Shown here: in pieces, positions 33,887 to 42,956 of the stretch | How positions within the stretch are numbered: position 1 is the first letter of the stretch | Layout: each line of letters opens with the position of its first letter | Assembly: GCA_963755705.1 (NCBI GenBank) | Contig: CAVWKW010000002.1 | Span: 310,001-374,000, forward strand | DNA from: JBARDN01 sp963755705 | GTDB taxonomy: Bacteria; Desulfobacterota; Binatia; Binatales; Binataceae | Reading direction: 5' to 3' | DNA length: 64,000 nt | The notes under the pieces: generated by a model | The model's input: the letters and a program-made list of their open reading frames with translations, nothing else | Databases searched by the model: none | Told to the model about the DNA's origin: nothing | Made by a program: the position numbers and the translations under genes

Positions 33887-34578
33887 CAGGCGTGCTCCTG
33901 TGCGATGCGATCGATAAGCCCGACCAGCTCTCCCATCGAGTTGATCACGTGGTCGGGCCGGAAGCTCGGATGGGTCCGCAAATAATCGGCCGACGCGGTT
34001 CCGGTCGCGACTGCGACCGACGCGCCGAATCCCGCCTGCGCCGACGCCATAATGTCGCGCGGCTCGTCGCCGACGTACATGCACTCGCGCGCGATGACGG
34101 CGGCGCGCGCGGCGGTCTCGCGTAGCAGCGCAGTCTTGTCCAGCAGCTCCTTCATCGACGAGACCGGCTGCGTCACCACCTGATCGAGATGCACCGCGAT
34201 CCCGACCATCGAGAGCTTGGCGACCAGCTGCTTGGGATCGCCGGGGCGACTGGTGATCACGGCGGTCGCATAGCCGCGCCGCTTCAGCTCGGACAGCGTC
34301 TCCGCCACGTGGGGTAGAAGCTCGAGCCGCTCGGTCTGATCGATCTCCGTCATAAAGTAGGCAAATGCGAGTTTCATGTACTCGGGGCGCTTATTTTCGG
34401 GAACCCCGAGCCAGAGATCGGAGTTGCGCAGCGCCTCGTGATATCGCTCGCGGGTGAGTTCCGGCTGATGCCCGAAATCGCGCAGGGTGTTGCGCGCGGC
34501 AATATACAGCGGGCCATGGATATCGACCAGCGTGCCGTCCAGGTCGAAAAATATCGCCTTGAATTCCTGCGCTGACAA
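33886..34578 (-). CDS. HAD superfamily hydrolase, phosphoglycolate-phosphatase-like
   Basis: A 230-residue HAD phosphatase, most likely starting at TTG 34578. Motif I is KAIFFDLDGTLVDIHG with the nucleophile Asp12 and Asp14. The cap region is helical (about residues 18-90). Motif II is YATAVITSRPGD. Motif III lies near LLDKTALLRETAAR, and motif IV is CMYVGDEPRDIMASAQAGFG with the metal-binding Asp pair. The C-terminal HVINSMGELVGLIDRI is typical of the Gph/YjjG-like group. The substrate is not deducible. It is the first gene of a minus-strand unit with the two CoA-transferases. Confidence 0.88.
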   Translation of the reverse strand: MSAQEFKAIFFDLDGTLVDIHGPLYIAARNTLRDFGHQPELTRERYHEALRNSDLWLGVPENKRPEYMKLAFAYFMTEIDQTERLELLPHVAETLSELKRRGYATAVITSRPGDPKQLVAKLSMVGIAVHLDQVVTQPVSSMKELLDKTALLRETAARAAVIARECMYVGDEPRDIMASAQAGFGASVAVATGTASADYLRTHPSFRPDHVINSMGELVGLIDRIAQEHA

Positions 34579-34693
34579 CCGGATTACCTTGGCAACCGCC
34601 CAAACGAACCCAAACCATCGCGCCGGCCGCCGCCGAAGCGATTACGACGCTCTGCCTCTAGAAGCCCTTTGCCTCGGCGCTTGTCAAGCACTG

Positions 34694-36871
34694 CTAGCCC
34701 GCGGATCGAACACCGCGCGACGTGGACGCGGTTGGAGCCTGGCGCCGATAGAGCAGCAGGTACTCGCGCCGGCCGCCGATAACTCTTTTCACGTAGTCGC
34801 GCGTCTCGCGGTAGCCGATATTCTCGACCCATTCGTCGTCGGGTCCCGGAAATTTGCTGGTCCAGTTCTGCACCGCATGCTCACCGCCATTGTAAGCAGC
34901 GACGGCTTTGAATTCGTCGCCCCTAAACATCGCGAAAAGATTTTCCAGATATGAAGTGCCGAGCGAAATGTTGAGCTCGGGATCGTAGAGGTCGAGCGCG
35001 CCTGGCGGCATCCCGCTTTGCTGCGCCACGCGCCGCGCGGTCGAGGGCAGAAGCTGCATCAGGCCCTGTGCGTCGGAACCCGACCTCGCGCGCGGATTAA
35101 ACAGGCTTTCCTGCCGCGCCAGCGCCAGCACCAGCCACGGATCGAGCGAGCGCTGATGCGCGGCCGATCTGAACAGATTCCAGTACGCGCGCGGGTAACG
35201 GATTCGTTCGGCCTCGGGCGGGCCAAGATCACCGCGCTTCTCCATCCGGGCTGCGGCGCCGATCGCGTCATACCACGCGTCGGCGGAGATTAATCCGGCG
35301 AGCACAAACGCGCGGAGATTCGGATCGCTCGCCGACTCGCCCTCCAGCGCCCGGAACTCTCCGGCCTGGAGTTCCTTGATGCCGACCGATCGCAACGCGT
35401 CGATCCGGCCAAGATGAAAACGGACGATTGCCGAGTTGCTGGACGGAACTCCGGCGTATGAGGGATCGGGCGCCGACGCCGCCGGCAGCTCCGGTGCGGC
35501 CGCTGCAACGCGGCGAGCCGCCAGCGCGGGATAATAATTGCTCTCGATGCTCCCGGCGAGCTGCAGATAGATCGCGCGAGCGGAGGCTGGATCGCCGCTC
35601 TTTTCGAGCGCTCGCGCGTGCCAATAGTCGAACATGTCGCGGTCCGCGGCGCTGTGCGCATGCGGGCGCGTCGCGGCGAACATCCGCGCCGCGGACGCGT
35701 AACGCCCGGTCATGTAGTAGGTCCACGGCGCACGAAAACGCGCGTCCTCGGCGGATTCGCTCGACGGATATTTTCCATAGAGCCGCGCGTACTCGGCGCG
35801 CGCCGCGTCGTAATTGTGCAGTTCTTCGGAGATTCGCCCGAGCCGCAGCATCGCACCCGGCGCAAGCGCGCTGCCCGGGAAGTCCTCGACAATTCGCTGG
35901 AACGCGTCGCGCGCGCGGTCGGAATCGTCCTCGCGCCAATAGAGCAGCGCGAGGGCGTTCAGCACCGACGCCGCCGATGGTCCCGCGGGCGCGATCGCAA
36001 GATATCTGAGCAGTGCGCTCTTCTCGCGCGCCGGATCGCTGTGCGAGGCCTGCGCCTCGAGCCACAGCAGCTCCGCATGAATCTGAATTGGCGGACTTGC
36101 GGCGAGCGCGCGCTCGATTTGCGCCATCGCGAGCGCGGGCTGCCCCTCGCGCAGGAGCAGCTCGGCCTCGCTCTTCTGGTAGTCGAGCGTTTCAGTTGGC
36201 GCGAGCGCGGGATTCGCCGCCAGCATCAAATAGGCAAGCGTGCGCGCGTCGGTGTCGGCGCCACTGTGCGGATAAAGATTTCGCAAGTCCATTGCCTGCG
36301 CGTACGCGTCGCTTTGCCTGCCCATCGCCGCCATCGCCATCGCTTCGGACAGGCGCGCGTTCTGCTCCAGCGCGGTGCCGGATGATTGCGTCGCGAGATG
36401 CGCCGCGACCGCGGCAGATTCCGACGCGCGTCCGAGCTTCAGAAGCGCGCGCGCGAGTTCAAGCTCGCCGGGCGGCGTCATCACGCTCTGCGGATAGCTA
36501 TTTCGCAGCCGCTCAAAGGTTGTTGCGGCGCCGGCAAGGTCGCGCTGATCGCGCTGGGCTGAACCGAGGTAGAACAGCGCGTAATCGGCGAGCGCCGGAA
36601 AATTATTGGACGCATACGTGAGCTTCGGTATCGCACTTGCCGCGTCGTGCGCATGATACGCGCGGTAGCCGTCGACGAACGCCTGGCGTGCGTTCGCTGG
36701 CGCGATGTCGGGAGGCAGAGCCGGAGGCGTCGCCTGCGCGGTGGCTTGGGGACCCATTGCTGATGGCTCAGCGCGCGCGGGACGTGAGCGCGCGACCGCG
36801 CTGGCGCATCCGTAGAGCACGATCGCGCCGAGGATCGTCAATCGCAGCCGGCGGCGCAAAATCCTTTCCAT
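34694..36871 (-). CDS. slt: Soluble-type lytic murein transglycosylase lipoprotein with TPR-like repeats
   Basis: A 725-residue lipoprotein that cleaves peptidoglycan. ATG 36871 gives a short signal with lipobox LYGC (Cys22). A longer frame upstream lacks a signal and overlaps the divergent maf region. The middle 450 residues are helical TPR-like repeats, for example YALFYLGSAQRDQRDLAGAA and EDARFRAPWTYYMTGRYAS. The C-terminal SLT domain begins near DPWLVLALARQESLFNPRAR with the catalytic Glu, then DAQGLMQLLPSTARRVA and FKAVAAYNGGEHAV. Slt70-type architecture with a lipid anchor is inferred. Confidence 0.9.
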   Translation of the reverse strand: MERILRRRLRLTILGAIVLYGCASAVARSRPARAEPSAMGPQATAQATPPALPPDIAPANARQAFVDGYRAYHAHDAASAIPKLTYASNNFPALADYALFYLGSAQRDQRDLAGAATTFERLRNSYPQSVMTPPGELELARALLKLGRASESAAVAAHLATQSSGTALEQNARLSEAMAMAAMGRQSDAYAQAMDLRNLYPHSGADTDARTLAYLMLAANPALAPTETLDYQKSEAELLLREGQPALAMAQIERALAASPPIQIHAELLWLEAQASHSDPAREKSALLRYLAIAPAGPSAASVLNALALLYWREDDSDRARDAFQRIVEDFPGSALAPGAMLRLGRISEELHNYDAARAEYARLYGKYPSSESAEDARFRAPWTYYMTGRYASAARMFAATRPHAHSAADRDMFDYWHARALEKSGDPASARAIYLQLAGSIESNYYPALAARRVAAAAPELPAASAPDPSYAGVPSSNSAIVRFHLGRIDALRSVGIKELQAGEFRALEGESASDPNLRAFVLAGLISADAWYDAIGAAARMEKRGDLGPPEAERIRYPRAYWNLFRSAAHQRSLDPWLVLALARQESLFNPRARSGSDAQGLMQLLPSTARRVAQQSGMPPGALDLYDPELNISLGTSYLENLFAMFRGDEFKAVAAYNGGEHAVQNWTSKFPGPDDEWVENIGYRETRDYVKRVIGGRREYLLLYRRQAPTASTSRGVRSAG

Positions 36872-36978
36872 CTGATCGTGGTTAGCGCACGCGGCGCGCC
36901 GCTTCAATCGACCATCGCTATTGCGCACCACTGGCTCGCGATGCGCCACAACCGGTATTCTTGGCTCGCAACCGCGAA

Positions 36979-37569
36979 ATGACTTCGACGCCACAATCGC
37001 CAAAGCTGATACTTGCCTCGGGCTCGCCGCGCCGCCGCCAGCTGCTGAAGGCCGCTGAGATCGAGTTCGAGGCGATCGAGAGCGCAATACCCGAACGCCG
37101 CCGGGACGGTGAAACCGCCCGCGACTATGCGCCGCGGATGGCACGGGACAAGGCGCTCGCGATCGCGTCGAGATTTCCGGCGGCGATCGTGCTGGGCGCG
37201 GATACCGTCGTCGAGTGTGTCGGGCAGGTGCTCGAGAAGCCGGTGGATGAAGACGACGCGCGCAGGATGCTCGCGATGCTGTCGGGACGGACGCATACCG
37301 TCGTGACCGCGTTCGCGATCGCGCGCGAGATGCAGATCCTGGCGGCCGAGGCGGTCGAAAGCCGAGTGACGTTTCGCACCCTCAGCGCGGCCGAGATCAA
37401 TCAATACATCGCGGGCGGCGAGCCATTTGACAAAGCGGGCGCATACGGAATTCAGGGCGTCGGCGGAGGATTCATTTCGGCAGTTGACGGACCGCGCGAC
37501 AATGTTATGGGCCTACCGGTCAACAGCGTACTGGCCGCGCTGCGGCGCGTTGGGTTCGAGCGATGCTGA
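36979..37569 (+). CDS. maf: Maf family nucleoside triphosphate pyrophosphatase
   Basis: A 196-residue Maf protein, which hydrolyses dTTP/UTP or modified nucleotides to monophosphates. The signature LILASGSPRRRQLL is at the N-terminus. It is followed by ARDKALAIASRFPAAIVLGA, ADTVVECVGQVLEKP, MLSGRTHTVVTAFAI and GEPFDKAGAYGIQGVGGGFI. ATG 36979 is chosen over TTG 36961. It starts a plus-strand operon with yggS, proC, yggT and fmdB. The next gene overlaps its end by seven bases. Confidence 0.94.
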   Translation: MTSTPQSPKLILASGSPRRRQLLKAAEIEFEAIESAIPERRRDGETARDYAPRMARDKALAIASRFPAAIVLGADTVVECVGQVLEKPVDEDDARRMLAMLSGRTHTVVTAFAIAREMQILAAEAVESRVTFRTLSAAEINQYIAGGEPFDKAGAYGIQGVGGGFISAVDGPRDNVMGLPVNSVLAALRRVGFERC

Positions 37570-38252
37570 CGGCTCGCGAGATCGCGCAGCGGCTAGCGGC
37601 AGTCCGCGCGCGAATCACCGACGCGGCGCAGCGCTCGGGCCGCGCTGCGGACGAAATAAGGCTCGTGCTGGCGAGCAAGACCCAACCTCCCGAGGCGATT
37701 AGCGCCGCTTACGATGCGGGGGCGCGCGACTTTGGCGAAAATTACGTCCAGGAGGCGGCTACCAAGCTCGCCGCAGTCGGGAAACTGGACGGCGCGCGAT
37801 GGCATCTCATCGGGCATCTGCAAACCAACAAGGCGAAGCTCGCCGTCTCGATCTTCGATCTGATTCAGAGTGTCGATTCCACGCGCCTGCTATCAGCGCT
37901 GACGAGAGCGCGTCCCACACCACCGTTCCGTGCGCTGGTCGAGGTGAATCTGGGCGGAGAAGCGACCAAGAGCGGCGCGGCGCCGGACACTGTCGAGGCG
38001 CTGATCGGAGCGGCCAGGGATCGAGTTGAGATCATCGGGTTGATGACGATTCCGCCTCCCGCCGCCACGCCTGCCGTCACACGCGGGTATTTCGCGAAGT
38101 TACGCGGGATACGCGATCGCCTTGCGGCGCATAGCGGCCTTGCGCTAAGCGAGCTTTCGATGGGTATGACGGACGACTTCGAGATCGCAATCGAGGAGGG
38201 CGCCACGATAGTGCGGGTCGGCCGCGCAGTGTTCGGCGAACGGACGCGATGA
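37563..38252 (+). CDS. yggS: YggS/PLPBP family pyridoxal phosphate homeostasis protein
   Basis: A 229-residue PLP-binding protein. The PLP lysine lies in LVLASKTQPPEAI. Further landmarks are DFGENYVQEAATK, WHLIGHLQTNKAKLAVSIFD, QSVDSTRLLSALTRA, LVEVNLGGEATKSG, IIGLMTIPPPA and LSMGMTDDFEIAIEEGATIV with RVGRAVFG. The usual SMGMS reads SMGMT here. It buffers and delivers PLP. It overlaps maf by seven bases and proC by four. Confidence 0.95.
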   Translation: MLTAREIAQRLAAVRARITDAAQRSGRAADEIRLVLASKTQPPEAISAAYDAGARDFGENYVQEAATKLAAVGKLDGARWHLIGHLQTNKAKLAVSIFDLIQSVDSTRLLSALTRARPTPPFRALVEVNLGGEATKSGAAPDTVEALIGAARDRVEIIGLMTIPPPAATPAVTRGYFAKLRGIRDRLAAHSGLALSELSMGMTDDFEIAIEEGATIVRVGRAVFGERTR

Positions 38253-39070
38253 AAAAACTTGGATTTATCGGCGGCGGCAACATGGCCGAGGCGCTCGCCC
38301 ACGGCCTGATCGCGCACAAGGTTTTCAAACCGGCCGATCTGATCGCCTCCGACGTGGCCGCGGCGCGGCGAACCTATCTGAAGCGCAAGCTAAAGATCGG
38401 CGTGACCGCCAATAACCTGGAGGTGATCGAGAACGCGCGCACGATCCTGTTTGCGGTGAAGCCGCAGACGATTGGCGACGTGCTCGAATCGATCGCGGCG
38501 GCGCTGGGCCCGAATCCGAAGCATCACCTGTTCATCTCGATCGCCGCCGGAGTGCCGATCGCCCGGATCTGCGAGCATCTGGGTACGCGCGCGCGAGTGA
38601 TTCGCGTAATGCCGAATGCGCCCGCGATGGTGGGCGAAGGGATGGCGGCGATAGTGCGCAGCCGCGGCGCGAGCAAATCTGACGAGGCGATCGCGCTCAG
38701 GATCTTCCAGTCAGTCGGCGAAGCGGTCGCGCTCAACGATGAGAAGTTGCTCGACGCGATTACTGCGGTCTCCGGCAGCGGCCCTGCCTACGTTTACCTG
38801 TTCGCCAAAGCGATGATCGACGCGGCAGTGAGCGAGGGAATTGCGCGCCCGCTGGCCGTCACCATCACGCTCAAGACAATTCGCGGCGCAGAGGCCGTGA
38901 TGCGGTCATCGAAACTCGACGCCGCCGAGCTGATAAAGGTAGTCGCATCGCCGGGCGGCACGACGCTCGCTGCGCTGCGCCGGTTCGCCGAGGCGGGTTT
39001 TTCTGATATCGTTGCGCGCGCAATTCATGCCGCTGCCGACCGCTCGCGCGAACTTGGCCGCGCGCGGTAA
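38249..39070 (+). CDS. proC: Pyrroline-5-carboxylate reductase
   Basis: A 273-residue ProC that catalyses the last step of proline synthesis with NAD(P)H. The Rossmann motif is LGFIGGGNMAEALAHGL. Others are ARTILFAVKPQTIGDVLESI, RVIRVMPNAPAMVGEGMAAI and the substrate-binding ITAVSGSGPAYVYLFAKAMI. VVASPGGTTLAALRRFAEAG completes the C-terminal signature. The start overlaps the yggS stop by four bases, a common pairing. Confidence 0.96.
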   Translation: MKKLGFIGGGNMAEALAHGLIAHKVFKPADLIASDVAAARRTYLKRKLKIGVTANNLEVIENARTILFAVKPQTIGDVLESIAAALGPNPKHHLFISIAAGVPIARICEHLGTRARVIRVMPNAPAMVGEGMAAIVRSRGASKSDEAIALRIFQSVGEAVALNDEKLLDAITAVSGSGPAYVYLFAKAMIDAAVSEGIARPLAVTITLKTIRGAEAVMRSSKLDAAELIKVVASPGGTTLAALRRFAEAGFSDIVARAIHAAADRSRELGRAR

Positions 39071-39109
39071 CGCGTCAAGCGAACCCAGTAAACTCCGGAA
39101 TAAATACCT

Positions 39110-39403
39110 GTGACGTCACCCAGTCTCGTACTCTTCATAGCCAACACGCTGTCGAGCATTCTGACGATCTATTTCTGGATCGTGATTATCGCCGCGCTGC
39201 TGACCTGGATCGAACCCAACCCGTACAATCCGATCGTCAGGTTTCTGTATTCGGTCACCGAACCGGTTTTCGACTGGATCCGCGAGCATCTGCCCGTGTT
39301 TTTCGGCGGAATCGATTTCTCGCCGATCGTCGTGATTATCGTGATAGAGTTTCTTCAGCAATACCTGATTCCGAAAGTCGCGATGCTTCTGCTGTATGGC
39401 TAG
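39110..39403 (+). CDS. yggT: YggT family membrane protein
   Basis: A 97-residue protein with two hydrophobic regions (ILTIYFWIVIIAALLTWIEP and IVVIIVIEFLQQYLIPKVAM). The YggT signature NPYNPIVRFLYSVTEPVFDW lies between them. It starts at GTG 39110. YggT proteins sit near cell-division or osmotic genes in many bacteria; function is poorly known. The proC-yggT order is conserved widely. Confidence 0.9.
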   Translation: MTSPSLVLFIANTLSSILTIYFWIVIIAALLTWIEPNPYNPIVRFLYSVTEPVFDWIREHLPVFFGGIDFSPIVVIIVIEFLQQYLIPKVAMLLLYG

Positions 39404-39530
39404 CCGTAAAGTCCGCAGTCGATTGGGCGAAGGATTATCGAAAGTCGCCGCGTCGCGTTGACAGGAACGTCGGCGGTGATTAGTTGATCCACAGGAGTTG
39501 ACGCGAGCCGTCAGCACTCTGGAAGTCAGA

Positions 39531-39893
39531 ATGCCAATCTACGAATACAAATGCCCCAAATGCGGCGTGGTCGAGGTGATGCAGAGAATCACCGAACCCG
39601 CCCTGAAAAAATGCCCTACCTGCAAGAGCAAGGTCGAGCGGCAAATCTCGCTGAACTCTTTCGTGCTCAAGGGCACCGGATGGTACGCGAGCGACTACGG
39701 CAAAAAGACTCCGCCGCCCTCTACTTCGGCTGAGACCGGCGGCACCTCAGGCGACGGAGCCGCGAACGGCTCGGCGTCGGGCAGTGAATCGAAAACGGCT
39801 GAGTCAAAAACGGAATCCAAGTCCGAATCGAAGCCAAAGAAAGAATCCAAGCCCACGACGGAAAAAGCGTCGGCGGCAAAATCCGCCGACTAA
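39531..39893 (+). CDS. FmdB family zinc-ribbon protein with a charged low-complexity tail
   Basis: A 120-residue protein. The first 55 residues are a FmdB-type zinc ribbon: MPIYEYKCPKCGVVEVMQ, then KKCPTCKSKVERQISLNSFV and LKGTGWYASDYG. Two CxxC pairs bind zinc. The rest is a Ser/Lys/Glu-rich, probably disordered tail (SKTESKSESKPKKESK). ATG 39531 follows GGAAG. A TTGACA at 39458 with a weak -10 (TAGTTG, 17 bases on) could be a separate promoter. A terminator follows. Family name comes from an amidase regulator; function is uncertain. Confidence 0.88.
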   Translation: MPIYEYKCPKCGVVEVMQRITEPALKKCPTCKSKVERQISLNSFVLKGTGWYASDYGKKTPPPSTSAETGGTSGDGAANGSASGSESKTAESKTESKSESKPKKESKPTTEKASAAKSAD

Positions 39894-39914
39894 GCACCAC
39901 TGTCGGATCGGCCA

Positions 39915-39946
39915 AGCCGTAGGGTAGCCTGCCCTGCGGCTTTTTT
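39915..39946 (+). terminator. Rho-independent terminator after the fmdB-like gene
   Basis: AGCCGTAGGG pairs with CCCTGCGGCT around a short loop (one mismatch), followed by six T. It lies 22 bases after the stop and ends the maf-to-fmdB operon. Confidence 0.8.
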
Positions 39947-39999
39947 GTTTCAATGGCCTCGGCGCGGCGCGAGCCGCGCGTTGGAGTAAGCTTCATCCG

Positions 40000-40953
40000 A
40001 TGCGAGCGCTCGAATTCGACGGCAAGATCAACTATCGCGCCGACTATCCCGATCCGGCTGACGGACGCGAGAGTCTGGTGCGCGTGCGCCTCGCGGGAAT
40101 CTGCGGCACCGACCTGGAGCTCAGGCGCGGATACATGGCGTTTCGCGGAATCCCCGGCCACGAATTCGTCGGCGAAGTCATGAAATCCGCCAATCGGGCG
40201 ATGGTCGGCCGTCGCGTTGCCGGTGAAATCAACGCTGGATGCGGCCGCGCGGGCTGCAGATGGTGTCGCGGCACGATGCCGCGGCATTGTCCGGACCGCA
40301 CAGTCCTTGGAATCCTTGGCCGCAACGGCGCCTTCGCCGAAATGCTCGCGCTGCCGGAGGCGAATCTGATCGCGATTCCCGACTCGATTCCCGACGAGCT
40401 GGCGGTCTTCGTCGAGCCGCTCGCCGCGGCGTATGAAATTTTCGAGCAGATTCATCTGGCGCGCGACCGCAGCGTCGCCGTCCTCGGCGACGGACGCCTT
40501 GGTGCGACGGTCGCGCTCGCGCTCCGGGCCGAGGGTTATCTGCCGGTCGTCCTCGGGCGGCATCGCGAGAAGCTCGACCGGCTTGCGCAACTCGGATTAA
40601 AGACCCGGCCGGAGTCTGAAGTCACCGGGAAGTTCGAAGTGGTTGTCGATTGCACCGGAAAATCCGCTGGGTTCGCTCGCGCGATCGAGCTGGTCGTGCC
40701 GCGCGGAACGATCATCCTCAAGAGCACGGCCGCGGCCGGGGCCGAGCTGAACCTGGCTCCGATCGTGATCAACGAAATCAACGTCCTCGGTTCGCGATGC
40801 GGCCGGTTTGTTCCGGCGATAGCTGCGATGGAAGCGGGCAGGATCGACCTGCGACCGCTAATCGACGCGGAATTTCCGCTCGACGAGTGGCGCTCAGCGT
40901 TCAGCGCCGCGGAGAATTCGTCGGCATTCAAAATTCTGCTGAGACCGTCGTGA
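40000..40953 (+). CDS. Zinc-containing medium-chain alcohol dehydrogenase-like protein
   Basis: A 317-residue MDR protein. Zinc-site residues are visible: Cys35 in GICGTDLEL and His54-Glu55 in GIPGHEFVGE. The structural zinc lobe has Cys81, Cys86, Cys89 and Cys97. The nucleotide-binding half has VAVLGDGRLGATVALALRAE, followed by PVVLGRHREKL and VVVDCTGKSAGFARAIEL. It is slightly shorter than usual. The stop overlaps the GTG of hyuA (GTGA), so the three genes form one operon. Substrate is unknown, but a link to the hydantoinase-like pair is likely. Confidence 0.9.
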   Translation: MRALEFDGKINYRADYPDPADGRESLVRVRLAGICGTDLELRRGYMAFRGIPGHEFVGEVMKSANRAMVGRRVAGEINAGCGRAGCRWCRGTMPRHCPDRTVLGILGRNGAFAEMLALPEANLIAIPDSIPDELAVFVEPLAAAYEIFEQIHLARDRSVAVLGDGRLGATVALALRAEGYLPVVLGRHREKLDRLAQLGLKTRPESEVTGKFEVVVDCTGKSAGFARAIELVVPRGTIILKSTAAAGAELNLAPIVINEINVLGSRCGRFVPAIAAMEAGRIDLRPLIDAEFPLDEWRSAFSAAENSSAFKILLRPS

Positions 40954-42956
40954 TTCGCGCCACGCCGGATCGCCGTGCCGCGCGCGGCGGCAACTCGATC
41001 ACCGTCGGCGTTGACACCGGCGGCACCTTCACCGACCTGGTCGCGATCGTGGATGGCATCCTGCGCGTGCACAAAGTTCTTTCGACGCCGCACGATCCCG
41101 CCGCCGCGGTGATCAGCGGACTCGAGGCGATGCTCACGGGCGCGCGTCCCGATCAGATCACCTACAGCTCGACCGTTGCGACCAATGCGCTGCTCGAGAA
41201 GAAAGGCGCGCGCGTCGCGATCATCACCAACGCGGGGTTCGAGGATCTGATCGAGATCGGCCGGCAAAATCGCGACGACCTCTATGCGCTGGCGCCCTCG
41301 CGGCCCGAGCCTTTAGTGCCGCGCGCGCGGCGAATAGGAGTGGCCGAACGCACTCTGTTTGACGCCCAGATCGTGCTGCCGCTGACGCGCGCTGAACTCG
41401 AACGGGTGCTCCGCGCCGCCCGGCACAGCGGAGCGCAAGCCTTCGCGATTTGCCTGCTGCATTCCTACGCGAATCCCAAAAGCGAAAACACTCTCGCGCG
41501 TGCGCTCGCGCCACTGGGGCGCCCGCTCTCCGTATCGCATCGAATCCTCGCGGAATATCGCGAGTACGAACGCTTCTCGACCACCGTGGTCAACGCGTAC
41601 GTCGCACCGCGGATGGCCACGCATCTCGGGAATCTCGAGCGGCGCCTTTCCGGCGCGAGGCTCAGAATCATGCAATCGGGCGGCAGCGCGATCGGACCCG
41701 CGCTCGCGCGCGCCGAGCCCGTGCGCACGATTCTTTCCGGTCCCGCGGCAGGCGTGATCGGCGCGGCCGCGATGGCGCGCGAGATCGGCACCGACCGCTT
41801 CATCACCTTTGACATGGGTGGGACTTCGACCGACGTGTCGCTGTTCGACCGGGCTGCGAAAATCCGCACGCTCAGTTATCCGTGCGGCTACGCGGTCCGC
41901 ACGCCGGTGATCGATATCCATACGGTCGGCGCGGGTGGCGGATCGATCGCGCGGGTTGACGCGGGCGGATCGCTGCGCGTAGGCCCGCAGAGCGCGGGCG
42001 CCGATCCCGGACCCGCGTGTTATGGTCGCGGCGCCGCACCGACGGTGACCGACGCGGATCTCTTTGCGGGCCGTCTGGTGGCAGCAAATTTCCTGGGCGG
42101 TGCGATGCGTCTATATCCGGAACGCGCGATGCGCGCGCTCCGATCAATCGCTCGCGCAATGAAGACGACGCCGCTTTTAGCCGCGCGCGGTGTGATTCGC
42201 GTGGTCAACGCGAACATGGAACGCGCGATCCGCGTGATCACCGTCGAGCGTGGTTATGACCCGCGCGATTTCACGCTGCTCGCCTTCGGCGGCGCCGGCC
42301 CGATGCACGCGGCGGAACTCGCGCTCGACCTGGGCATCCGGAAAATCGTGATGCCGCGAAATCCGGGCCTGCTGTGCGCGTGGGGTGCCGTCGGCGCTCC
42401 GCTGGGACGCGAGTATTCACTGACGGTGCGCGTCGCCAACCCGTCGTATCAGTCGATTGTCGCGCGTGCTGCCGCGATGCGGCGACGAGCGGGTATCGAA
42501 CTTCAAGCCGAGGGCGTGACTCCGTCCGCCGTCACGACCGAGATTCATCTGGACCTGCGTTATCTCGGACAATCGTACGAGCTCGAGGTTCCGCTCACGC
42601 GCGATTTCGTTGACGCGTTTCACGCGGCGCATCGGCGCGCGTTCGGCCATTCGAACCCAAGCGCGCCGGTCGAGGTAGTCAATATCCGGCTGCGCGCCCA
42701 CGCGGGCGGGACCGCCGTGCCGATCGCCAGGATTGCGCCGCAGCGCGGAAAGCCGCCGCCAATCTCGCACGGGCAAGCGCTGGTGGCCGAGCGCGCGCGA
42801 AAGGTTCCGATCTATTCGCGCGACGTTCTGGGCGCAGGCGCGCGAATCCGCGGCCCCGCGATTGTTGTCGAGCTCAGCTCGACCGCATACGTTGCGCCGG
42901 AATTCACAATGCGCACCGACGACTACGGCAATCTGCATTTGGAGGCAGGTCGATGA
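40950..42956 (+). CDS. hyuA: Hydantoinase/oxoprolinase family protein, HyuA-like subunit
   Basis: A 668-residue ATP-dependent hydantoinase/5-oxoprolinase A-type subunit. GTG 40950 overlaps the dehydrogenase stop and begins just before the conserved ITVGVDTGGTFTDLVAIVDG (phosphate-binding). An upstream open extension reads the dehydrogenase out of frame and was rejected. Further landmarks are TYSSTVATNALLEKKGARVA, NAGFEDLIEIGRQNRDDLYA, RILAEYREYERFSTTVVNAY, FDMGGTSTDVSLFD and GADPGPACYGRG. The C-terminal part has FAFGGAGPMHA-like LLAFGGAGPMHAAELALDLG. Acetone carboxylase and N-methylhydantoinase are alternatives in this superfamily. It overlaps hyuB by four bases. Confidence 0.92.
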   Translation: MIRATPDRRAARGGNSITVGVDTGGTFTDLVAIVDGILRVHKVLSTPHDPAAAVISGLEAMLTGARPDQITYSSTVATNALLEKKGARVAIITNAGFEDLIEIGRQNRDDLYALAPSRPEPLVPRARRIGVAERTLFDAQIVLPLTRAELERVLRAARHSGAQAFAICLLHSYANPKSENTLARALAPLGRPLSVSHRILAEYREYERFSTTVVNAYVAPRMATHLGNLERRLSGARLRIMQSGGSAIGPALARAEPVRTILSGPAAGVIGAAAMAREIGTDRFITFDMGGTSTDVSLFDRAAKIRTLSYPCGYAVRTPVIDIHTVGAGGGSIARVDAGGSLRVGPQSAGADPGPACYGRGAAPTVTDADLFAGRLVAANFLGGAMRLYPERAMRALRSIARAMKTTPLLAARGVIRVVNANMERAIRVITVERGYDPRDFTLLAFGGAGPMHAAELALDLGIRKIVMPRNPGLLCAWGAVGAPLGREYSLTVRVANPSYQSIVARAAAMRRRAGIELQAEGVTPSAVTTEIHLDLRYLGQSYELEVPLTRDFVDAFHAAHRRAFGHSNPSAPVEVVNIRLRAHAGGTAVPIARIAPQRGKPPPISHGQALVAERARKVPIYSRDVLGAGARIRGPAIVVELSSTAYVAPEFTMRTDDYGNLHLEAGR